NCBI GenBank assembly: GCA_037074765.1
Contig: JBAMDO010000079.1
Span: forward strand, 62,001-126,000
Direction: 5' to 3'
DNA: 64,000 bases
Origin: Mansonella perstans
Taxonomy: Eukaryota > Nematoda > Chromadorea > Rhabditida > Onchocercidae
Shown: in pieces, positions 15,101 through 27,100 of the stretch
Position numbering within the stretch: position 1 is the stretch's first letter
Layout of the letters: each line of letters starts with the position of its first letter
The notes under the pieces: model-generated
Told to the model about the DNA's origin: nothing
Database searches by the model: none
What the model saw: the letters and a program-made list of their open reading frames with translations, nothing else
Position numbers and translations under genes: made by a program

Positions 15101-18100
15101 ATGACATTTAAAATCATAAATTAAATTCTGAAATTTTAATCTTTATCACAAAAATTTTCTAGTTTGAAAGGATTCATCAATTTAAAATATAGCCTTGAGT
15201 TCAGATTAACTTGTTCACGGGTTTTATTCTATGATTGTTTGCTCATTTTGTTTTAATTAGAAATTAAAATCCTATGTGAATACCAATTAAATTTACCTCT
15301 AGGATCATTATGCAATGAAAAGCGTGGTTATTAAATTTAAATTTCCATTAAAGTTGAACTGCTGAATGCAGCAAATATTTGCATCGCAATCTCATGATAA
15401 GTGTCATTAGTTCTTCAAAAACTTCTTCAATCAAACTTTAAAATTTGACAATTGATAAATTTGAGTAAATTTCTTCCGCTTTAAATAAACGAAAATACTG
15501 AAAAATGATGCAGAATCAAAAAAGAACGAAGAAAACTAACATTTGAAATTTTTTGATAAATGATCAAAAGAAGTTTTAACCAAAAATGACAAATTTCAAA
15601 AAAAAAAATTCGAAATGTAATTCTAATATATATCACCAGTTTGCTTAATTTTCTGATGAAAATTACTCAAAAGGTAAATTGAGAAGGTAAATAAATAAAA
15701 AATGAAAAAGGGTGAAAATTACATAGTAATTAAACAGCAATGTTACTTTTCCTTCCTCACTTTCCCCTTTGTCTCATTCATTCATTTTCTCTATTTCTGT
15801 CATCAACTTCTCTTCTCTTATTGCAATCAAAAAAAGAATTTTTGATTTAAATTTAAAATTTGTCTTTTTTTTGTAAAAAAAAGATGGAAGAAAACAAGTG
15901 CTACTTTTCATTTTTTCAAATTACAATCATAATTTCTATTTTTTTTTCCTTTCTAATCTACTCCAAACTTATATCGTGATCCAAAAGAATAACATATAAT
16001 TGATTGAATTTTAATGGAATTATTCTTAACTGAAGTTTATTGGAAATAACATTTCGGATTTAAATATGCAATTAGATTTTATGAAATATTATTCCATAAA
16101 ATCAGCATTTGAAAGAATTTAATGTCATGTTTGAGTGTATAAATTAAATAAATTTGATATTCAATTACTCAGTTATAATTAATGCATTGAATTGTGATTA
16201 ATTTTACAAATATAACTATTGAGCACATTGAGCAAAATTTTCGGATTTGAATGCACTTTTATATTCATTGATAAATTATCTTGCAGGTAAACAAACGGTG
16301 GAGTTTTTATTTTACTAATATTGGTATCAAGTTCCTCTGTAAAGTAATTAGTATTATTTGACAACTGGAAAGGAATTGTTGCGGTTAATTAAATTGAAAT
16401 TTTTTTTTTGAAACATTCAGTGTCAAAGTTTCCAAAAAACTACAGTTTCTCCTAAAAAAAAAAAAAACTGTTGGAAAATGAAATTTCACTAAAATGATTT
16501 CGAAATTTAAATATTAAACTTTTTAACAAAATTACTATTATTTTTACTTAAAAGCCATTTCAAAAAAAAGACATCGTCAATAAATTTAATTATAGTTAGT
16601 TTCTGACAATCGCATACAATTTGTTAGCACAAAAATTAATTTAAAAATTGATGAATAAAATTGAATCGTGTTAAATTTCTAATACGATACTAATGCTCTC
16701 AGCAGACTTTTGACATCGATTTATAATTTATTCAAATAAATACTAACAGTACTATGATAAAATACAACTAACATTGTTGATGATGAAAAAATTCACTCTG
16801 TAGTCGTGCAACTTTCTTCAAAACTTGCTAATTTTAGACAGTTAATTAGCAAATTGTTGATTTAGAATGCAAGGAAAAAAATGAATGATAGTTAAGAAAT
16901 AGTCAAATTGCATGCGAAACAATTTTTTCTTGATTAAACTGCATTCCGTATCGATCAAAGTTTACACCATTTTCTATTCACCCATTTACTTGCTTATTTA
17001 CTTGTTCATTTGCTTACTTGCTTATTTACTTACTTGTTCATTTCTTATTTGCTTACTTATGTATTTACTTGCACATCTGTTCTTATTTGTTTTGTAATTA
17101 AATAATGGTGAGAATAAAGTAGCTGAAATGTTAGCTGTTAATAAATGTCGTAACTTATTAAAATATTTCGTTCGAGTTTTTTTCTTTCAAAAAGCTTTTT
17201 CAAAAATTAATTTATAGAGAAAAAATTTCATTTAAAAATTTATTAAATACTTCTTGCTTCTTCTTTACGAAAAGTTTGTTTTGTTGTAAAAATGAAAAGA
17301 AAAATAGACCGTAAAATTTCTAAAATGTAGAAATGAAGAGCTACAATTGCAGTATCATTCGATTTCAGATACGTCACTCATTGTTCCATCGAATCATTTT
17401 AAAAAAAAAATAGAAAAATAGAGATGATGTTCTATTTTTGTTTCAGTCGGCAATAAAACATTTCATTAAAAAAAGGGGAAATCGAAATGTATTACTTATG
17501 CGGTTTTATAAATTTTATCAAATGACTTTTCAAAACATGTAGCTGCAATTCTATTTTTGAAATTGAAAAATATTTGAACTAAAACTTTCATATTACTCAA
17601 ATTTTAAAGATTTTAAAATTTCGAAAAAAACTGACAATTTTTTCTTGGAATGTGAAACAGATGAAGGTAGAAATATGCATATGTGATGTCACAAAATATA
17701 CAGATCCTGAAAATTATCTCCACTTTTTTTTTCAAATTATCTTCATAAAATTATCTTCATTTTTTTTTGGAAAGGATATTTTTGATTCACTTTCAGAATA
17801 GCATTGGATATATATATCATTTTATCAAATAACTTAATAATTTGATGTGAATTGTAAGGAAGTTTGAAAAGCATTGGAAATGATGGAATTTGTAATTGAA
17901 ATAAGAGAATACTTGCTAAGAATATTATAGAATGATCATGATTAATCAGAGCAAAACGTTAGTACTTATTAATTAAATTTTTGTAATAAATGAAAATCTT
18001 TTCAAAGGTTTCCAATAACTATTCATTCCTATGATATTTTTCCATTCAACTTAAAAAACGATAATTCAATTTACATACTTTTGTATTTAGAAAGAGATTT

Positions 18101-21100
18101 TAATTTGTGCTTTGAACACTGTAATTTATTTAATTCCTAAAATTATATTTAATTTTTAATTTCAATAATTTCACTTCTACAGCAATAATGATTACACTGA
18201 ATTGAAAAGAACTGAAAATATTGAAAGAATTGAAAGAACTGAAAATAATTAAATAATGAAATAGAAAAATAATTATTAGAAAAAATATTTATACCTCATT
18301 GGAATATTTGAATAACCAATATTTGGTCATCATTTGTTCAATCTGTCGTTTAGTTTCGCTCTCTCACATAAACTTTTAAAAAATTCGAATATTTTCCCGC
18401 AAACGAACAAAGTTTGTATTAATGAAAATTTGTTGAAAATACCCAGTATTTATTAAATTTGAAAAGTTAGAAAAGAGTGAAATGAACGGACAGATGTGAA
18501 ATTTCCTTCCTTTCGATGATTCAAAATCAGTTTCAAAAATTTGTTGAAATGTTTTATTGTACTTTTATGCACTCTTCCATTTCTTTTTTTCAAATTTTCA
18601 GCAAAAACAGTGAAAGTGTAAAAGAAAGAAGGAGAAAGAAGGAGAAGGAAGGAGAAGCAAAAGAATAAGAATGAAGAAGGAGGGAAAAAGAAGAAGAAGG
18701 ACAGAAAGGACAAAGAGAGATACACGTGAAAGAATGAGGGGAAAAAGAAGGAGGAAGAAAGAGAGAAAAAAAAAATGGAAGAAGATGGAATTAAAGGAGA
18801 ATGAGGAAGAAGAAGAAAGGAAAATATTAAGTTTTTTTTTTTTTTTTTGATGAATAAACAAAATGGAAACAGTATTTTAGTTAGTTTAATAATTTACAGT
18901 ATGTAAAAGTAAATAATTTCAGAATAACGAGTATTTATTGATTTTTGTTTTAAATAATATTACTATAATTCATTTTTATTCTTAAGTATAATTTTGTTCT
19001 TTTAATTAAAAGGAAAATTTTAGAAAAATTGTAAAAATAATAAAATTAGCATTATATTTGTTTGTTTTTACAAATTTTACATTTTAGCATTTTGTAAATT
19101 GCAAATATTTTGCAAATTTTTGGAAAACTAAAAAGAATGAAAAATTTGCAATTTATTTTTTGAAGTTTTATTCAATGGAAAAATAATACGATAAGATAAT
19201 GGTGTAATAGCAAATGTTTAATCCAATTTAATAAATGAATAAATATGCCTTAATAAGCCACCCATTATCAACTGATTTTTTCTATTCTCTCCTTTTTCTT
19301 AAACCGTAGCATACATTCTTGCCAAAATTATTTTATGTTACTTATATTCTTTCACTATTAAACTAATTATCTCTTCTTCCGTTCCAGAAATATGACATTT
19401 GAATTTATAACCTAAAAACTTTCTCTTTTTTCCGTTCCAAAAATATGACATTTGAATTTATAACCTAAAAACTTTCTCTTTTTTCCGTTCCAAAAATATG
19501 ACATTTGAATTTATAACCTAAAAACTTTCTCTTTTTTCCGTTCCAAAAATATGACATTTGAATTTATAACCTAAAAACTTTCTCTTTTTTCCGTTCCAGA
19601 AATATGACATTTGAATTTATAACCTAAAAACTCATAGCGCTTTAACTAGTTCGCTTTTTGAAAGTCTAATTTAATTAGCGATTCTATTGAGGTATGAATA
19701 AACTTAGTTTGAAATATAGTTCAAGAAAACCGTAAAATAAATTTAATTTTTCTAGTAAATTTGATGCAAACATGAAAAAACAGCGCAGCATAGATAACCA
19801 AAGACAATGAGGCCATGAAAACAAATCAGGCAATGAGACCCTGAAGACAAATTCGGCAATGAGACCCTAAAGACAAATCAGGCAATAAGATCCTGAAAAC
19901 AAATCAGGCAATCGGTTTATGCAATCGGAAATCTGATTAATGTTCGATTTAATTCGTTAGAACAAGTTAAAATTGTCACTTTCCACCTAATAAGAACACA
20001 ATAAGAACAGTATCCTGTTTATTTATTGCTTACTCGCAGCTTCATGCATTCCAGTATTTTTGAATCATGGCTAACTGAGGAAAAAAATTTTATATCAAAT
20101 TTTTCATTCATTAACTTTTATTTTATTTCTCGCTTTAGGATATTTATTTAAAGTTTTCCGGAAAAATCGAAAATAATATCAGTATTTTAAAAAAATAAAT
20201 CAAGTGATTCATTCCTCAAGTAATTAATTGATCAAATTAAAAAATTTAACGAATAGAAAAAAGAGAAGAATGAATCACTTTTCAATTAAATAAAATTGTA
20301 ACGGAGGAAAATGTAACTGTCCTCTCTCTTTCTCCCTCTCTCTCTCTCCTTCACTCTCTTCGCTTTATTCTCTTCAACAAAAAAAAATTTTAATGTAAAA
20401 TTTCAATTATCCATTACTACCTTTTGAGGAGCATTTTTAGAATTAAGTAGAAAGTAATTATGATTGTTAATTTATTCATCACTTCATAATTAATCGAATA
20501 ATTGCAGTTAATTAAGAAAAAGTCGAACCATTTAGGAATTAAATTTAATAAAAAGAGATGAAAGATGAAAAATTGATTGTAAATTTAAATGAAATTAACT
20601 TACCGCAATGGCACTGTCGTCAGGAAATCTTGAACCACTTGCAACTTTTTTAAATTCTGTTGCTGTGGTCACAGTTGTTTCAGTTGTAATCGTTGCGTCA
20701 CCGGTTAAACGAATTGGACTACTACTGCACAATGTATTCCTTATCGGTATGCTATAATCATATGAAATCAGTAATTTATAAATATTATTAATTATTATAG
20801 ATAAGTTATGCTGAAATATTCTATTTCACATACTATTATCGTAATTATTATTAATAATCATTATCATTGTTATTAATAATATTATGATCAATATTTTTAA
20901 AATTTTTTTCGAAAAAAAAAATTAATTTGTAAAGTTTTAATTCGAAGAATTTTACAATTTAATATATTATTAAAAAAAAAATGTCAATGAAGAATTTAAG
21001 TGATTACGAAAAAGATAATTAAATTATTAAAAGATTATCTCTAATGAATATTCCAAAAGCAACAACAACAACAACAACAATGAGCAAATGAATAGTGACA

Positions 21101-24100
21101 ACAATGTGTGAACAAAGATGACAAGGAAAAGTATGCATTGAGGAAATGTGTGATAATTGCTCTTTGCAATTAATCGTTAATCGGCTAAAATTTTAGCTTG
21201 TAAAGTTTTGTTTACTTATGTAGTTATTTACTATATCTATTGCTCGTTGACATTGTAATGAAAACATGTTTATGAGTCATTCAATTATGTAACAAAGGAA
21301 ATACATCCTTTGAAAGGCATTTTCATTTCATTTCGGATCTATTATACTCAGATTTCTTTTCTTGCACAAATTATCAATTTAGCTTCAATTATCTTCGATT
21401 TCTACTCTGATAGCTTTCTGTACTTTATAGACTTCTGGTATTATGGTACCGTAGAGAGTACACTATACAGGTTACAGGTGTTATGGTGCAGTATTTTTGT
21501 CAATCTACCAAATGTCTTATTTATCATTCCTGAGAAAAAAATGAAATTAGTCTACAAAGAAGGAATGTCTCAATTTATGGTACTTCACTTTTGGTCTTTA
21601 GCTGCAAATTTACGGTAACAAATATCTTATGGTTTTCAAAGTTCGTTTGTATCTAATTTCATGTAATAACCATTCTGTGGTTTCCAGTGATATCTTAAGA
21701 ATAAATTTACAGCAATTATCTAGTGACACTAAGCTAAGCTTTATCAAACAAACTTTTTGACTTTCAAAACATTCTTAAGTAAACACATAAATACTTGGAA
21801 TTGGAATTAAATTTCGGATAAAAATTTTCTATTTGCTTTCAATATGCAAATTTCATCAGTGTATATCTATATACATTTATATGTCACTTTATTTCTAGAT
21901 ATTTATGTATTTATATTTTTATAATTGTATTTTATATATTTCCTATTTTCATTTAGATATTTATATTTGACATAATTGTATTTTAGATATGTTTTTCAAT
22001 TTCATTCTTATTTAAAACCCTTTCTTTTTGCCTTCATATTACCACTATAAATTTAATATTTTCTTTTTTTAAGAAAAAACATATTCCATCATTTCACTAC
22101 TGAATGCATAAAAGTAATCAAAAATAAACGAAAAATGATTTCAAAAATTTTCGTCCAATAAGTTATAGTAATATTTGTTTCAAATTGTAAGTGTATTGGA
22201 TTGAAGCAGTTGTAGTGGATTAGATTGAAAAAGAAAAACTTTTTTCAAATTTACAACAATAAGGTTAACCTTTTAGTTCAAAGATGCGAAAAACGAAATT
22301 GAGAAAAAGAAAAAAAATTAAACGGAATTTTAAAAAAGGATATTTATTTGTTGAATATAAAATATTGGTGACAAACAAGAGAAACATGAAAATATGTAAA
22401 TTAATTAATTCTATAAACATTGTCAAAGTATATTAGTGAGAAAATAAGTATTATAGTTGCTATTGATTGAATATGCAAATAAGCGTGAATTCATTGTAAA
22501 TTAATAATTTTTAACTAAGTGAAATTTAAGCAGTGTTGAATCCTCATCATTAAGCATCTACGTATGCAATGTTATAATCTTTTTTAGCTTTTTGTTAATT
22601 AATTAATAGAGTAAATTAGCAAGAATAACGATGGGTATTAATTGTTATTAATTAGACAGGCATACAGAGTAGCGATGAGTGAAGAAAAGAATTAAAATTG
22701 ATGAAGTTTTTTGTTCCAACAAATTTTTTGCGATCTTTTTATAAGTGTCTCTTTTCCCGCCTATCAGTTTTATTAGTGTTATCAAGTAATTTCAAAATTT
22801 TCTCTCTTTTTACTCGCGACAACTATTCAATTTTCAATGATGTAAATATTGCAGCAATTTATGCTTAGTAAATTTTTGCATATAATTATTAGCAAGCACA
22901 CACCTGTATTCAGGTGTAGCGGAATCGGAGTAACGTGTTGTTGATACGGTTTCCTCGTATGTTGTTGATTCACTTCGATAATCGGATTCCCCACCAATTC
23001 GTTCTTCTGTTTGCTCTAACTGACTTGTATTGTTTACGATACTCTCATAATCACTGAGAAATTCTCGCAATGATCCCGGTTTAGATCTGAAAATAAGTTT
23101 TGCTTTTTTTAAATTTGCTCATTAAGTCTGAAGTCAAAAAATTTTTAAATCGAACAAGCATTTCTACTTTCCCAATTTTCCGCATTCAGGAAATCATACA
23201 AAAATGTCTGCTAATCCTTATCTCTTACAATACCACATATTTTCAATGATCAATAGGTTTCCTAATATGTAATGGAAGGGAATATAACGTATGAATCTGA
23301 ATGAAATAAATGAAAATTTCAATAAATAAAATTTGTTCAATTTTAAAATTTCAAGAAATTTAAAAATTATTTTTTCACTGAACTTGATCACTTACACAGT
23401 TCCGTAATTGAGTCTACTTTTTTTTCTTAAATTTATTAAGATTTTTATCAAATAACTTTATGAAATGAAATTGGTAGGATAAATTAACAAATTATGACAT
23501 GCATGTAACATAGTTTAAAAGTATTTTAATGACCGTTTGTCTGTTAAAGTGGTAATATCGAAATGTGCTTGGATAAGAATAATTAAAATATTTATTTTTA
23601 AATCAATTACAGTAATTAGGATTATTTATTAAAATAAAAGAGCATCCATTTAATACATATATATAAATGATAGTGTAACATTATCATTGGAATGAGATAA
23701 ATCTTTTTTTACTTAATGAAAGATATTAGTAAAAAAATGATAAAGCAATATTATCATCTGTTTTACTATCACTACCCTTATCATTAGCACCAGTGATATT
23801 CTCATTAATATCACTGCTGATTCTTCGATTATCTAATCTGTGAAGTTGTTCAATGCAAGTACTGAACAATGCATTTGATCTTATCACTGATAATCAAGAG
23901 TCTGCTTTTTCTATTCCCTTATTAGTGCATCATAACAATATCACTGTCACATTAAAGCTACTAATTACAGAATGATCTAACAATGATCCAATTCTGAACG
24001 ATCTAATCAATGTCAAAAGATGACGGATGAAATTTTTAAATATTTCATTAATAACTAATGTAATTAAATAGATGTCATTCACTTATAAAAAATGATATCT

Positions 24101-27100
24101 TGAAAAAAAAAGAACTTTCGTCTGTTAAATTTCAAATGGAATAAAATACTGAATGAATGTGATAATACAAGGAGGAAAAATTTATGTCAAGTCACAAATG
24201 GAGTGAGTATGATAGATGATAAAAGTTTTTTTTTTTCAAAGTTAAAACTGCTTGAAGGAGAAGAATGAATAAATGGATCAAATGAAATGATGATGATTAG
24301 ATCAATCAATTAATCAATTATATCGATTAGATCAATCATATCATTTTGTTAAGCAATGATAAATTGATTACAATTTAAATGAAATAATCATTCAATTCAC
24401 TTCTCATTTTCATTCCTCCCATTTTTTGTCATAATTACTTTTGTGCAATTGGAACCCTCAATTATTTATTAAAATTTAATGCATTTTAAAATTTAATTTT
24501 GTGTCAAAATGTCAACACAATATGCTCATTGTTCAAAATAAAATAATTCTTTTTTTTTCAGAGCATTGAATATTTTAACTGATGCGAGCGTTTAAGGAAG
24601 AAGGAAAGAGAAGCAAATTAATTTGAGTTCTGTGCATAACAAATTACAATTATTGAAATAATTTTGACATGTCGCATAGAATAAGACACTGAGACAATGT
24701 AGAGATATGACAAAAATATTTGAAGCTGCGCTTTTAATCAGATTGTCAAATCATCAATGTAAATTCCAAAATAATATTATAATTTTTAATGCTGAGAAAA
24801 AAATTTGGTCAAATGTTAGCTAGTAGTAAGAAGTAAAAAAAGACTTTTTATTTAACACACTAAACTTTCTATTAGCTAAAGTGATGATTATATCCCATAA
24901 AATTATTAATAAGTTTCTTATCTTTATCTTGGTCCTCTTGTATTTCATTTCTTTGCAAAATAAAATTACTAAATGATAATGTTATACGATAAATTTGATA
25001 ATTATCTAAAAATGACTAAAAATTTGTTTAAAAAAAATTCGAAAAAATCATTTCTCTGCACTGGCAACAAATTTAAAAGTAGAGGTGAAGTGAAATGAAA
25101 TGGAATGATTATTCTGTTGTGTTACAGAATTTAAATTATTGATCGGATAAACAGGTGACTGGAAAAATGAGAACTGGAAATGAATTGAAACTGGCTTAAC
25201 CCCCTTGCGACAAAAATTTCCTGATGGAATAAACAAAACTGTATGACTCTGGCGATAAATATTTATGCGTGTACAATGTTATTAGTAGTACTGTGTGATA
25301 GTTAATTAACAGTAGGCGATCTTTTCTCCTAAAAAAAAATTATTGAAAGGTTGAAAAAAAAAACAGAAGAAATATTTTGAATAATAATTGAAAATTTTAA
25401 GATTAAAAAGTTTAATAATCATTTCATTTTCTTGTTTAATGAATATAGCGATCAAACATTGATTGATTAAGTAGTATTGGTCAGTACTGCAATCAAATAT
25501 TTAAAGAAATCAATAAACTATTTGGGAAAATCCAGTATTAACATGTAGATAATGCATTGCTATTAGCGTACACTGTCAAATGGATATCGTCATTTAAAAT
25601 ATTATCATGTTTTATTATGATTTTGTATTTTTATGATTTCGTTACTATGATTTTGTCTAAAATTGCCAATTATTTTTCATAACTTAATTACATTTAACTT
25701 GCATATTTAATGTTACGATGCGTACATGTACGTATCACTTGACCGTTTAAATGAATAATTTATATAATTTTCATTTAATTATATAATTATTTTATAGTAA
25801 CAAGTTTTATTATTTTAATACAATTCCTATCATTATTATTATCATTGATATTATTATTCTCATTATTGCTATTTTTATTATCATTATTATTTGTTCCTTT
25901 TGTTATTATGTATAATCAGTAATAATAATAATTATTATTTCTTGTTTTCATAATGTGTTGGGCATATTTTGTTAGGTTTAATGAAATTTAGATATTGCAA
26001 AATACTTACATAATGTATCGTATACATTTCAGTAAATTAATTAGTCAATGTACAATAATTTGTTTTTCCCTTGTGACAATATTTCATTGTGCTTTCAGTA
26101 ACGCAAATTTACGCAATTAATCAGGTCATATATTTGCATTTTAAAAAATTGACCAACTTTTTATCCGTCCGTTCCATCCGTCCAGCGTCATCTACTATTT
26201 TCCCGCAAGTTTCATTAATTCGATATCCAGTATGATCACTGCTAACTGAAGAAATCCATTCGTCGAAACTCCGCTCACGTTCACTGGTATATTCCTCTCG
26301 TTGATCTGCTCGACGATTTTCTTGATAACGTTCATGCAATTCTTTTCGATACCTTTTCTCACCAATTCTTTCCGGCGTACGATTAATTTGTTCTATCTGT
26401 CAAGTTAAAGAAAGAATTAACATCCAAGTTTGTCAGTAATTAATTAACAGTCTAAGTTAGCTGGTAATTTATTTTGCGTAGAAATTTAAATTTAAAATTT
26501 TAATGTTTTAAAAATCAATTTTAAAATTGAATTCGACGTTAATTAAACTTTTTCATAAATTTATAAATTTATTTAGATTTATAAAAAAATAATATTTGTA
26601 CATAGTGTGAAGTAGTCGATTCATCGTGCATTGTTTCGAGAGCCAACGAAATCTGGAAAATTTAATTCAAATTAACTTTTGTATGTTTATTTTATATACG
26701 GAATATAAACAGAATCTTATAAAAACTGAAATGATAAAAGTTCGATAGTTTATTATTTCTCTTCTCAAATTTTCACGCCGTAAAGTTTGCTTTGAGATTT
26801 ATTTATGCATGACGTATAGATCACAAATCAGAAATAATAAATGATTTTCAAATTTCAATTTAAATTTAAACAATAATTTTGAAATCATTTTCTCATTTCC
26901 ACGAATTTATATCAAATATCTCAAAAAAAAAAAAAAAAATCAAATCTTGTCTAAACAGGTGATTGTGAGTTAGATGAAGATGAAACTCTCAACTTGCATT
27001 TCAAAATTTAAATGTACTTTCAAGAACAAAATTCAGGAAGTGGCGAACATTTTAGTCCTCTAATGTTGATAATGTGAGATTTAAATATCAGATGAGTTGG

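Larger units (their letters stand above)
14245..20603 (-). other. 6.4-kb intron with tandem arrays and a polypurine tract
   Basis: The longest intron of the left-hand gene. It holds the candidate alternative last exon at 14964-15080, an imperfect TTACTTGCTTAT run near 16980-17085, the polypurine tract at 18619-18831, the 53-bp array at 19377-19632, the 26-bp array at 19805-19915 and a polypyrimidine run near 20320-20370. Otherwise it is unremarkable AT-rich sequence. Confidence 0.55.

Noticed and set aside
16179..16375. Minus-strand open frame behind a TTTCCAG acceptor-like site, ending in a stop, as another alternative last exon
   Set aside because: Most codons are AT-rich and Asn/Ile-heavy, and the plus strand offers an equally good acceptor over the same bases, so neither reading is supported.
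18453..18861. Phe/Leu/Ser-rich open frames on the minus strand that look like membrane proteins
   Set aside because: They lie on the polypurine tract; the hydrophobic look comes from composition alone.
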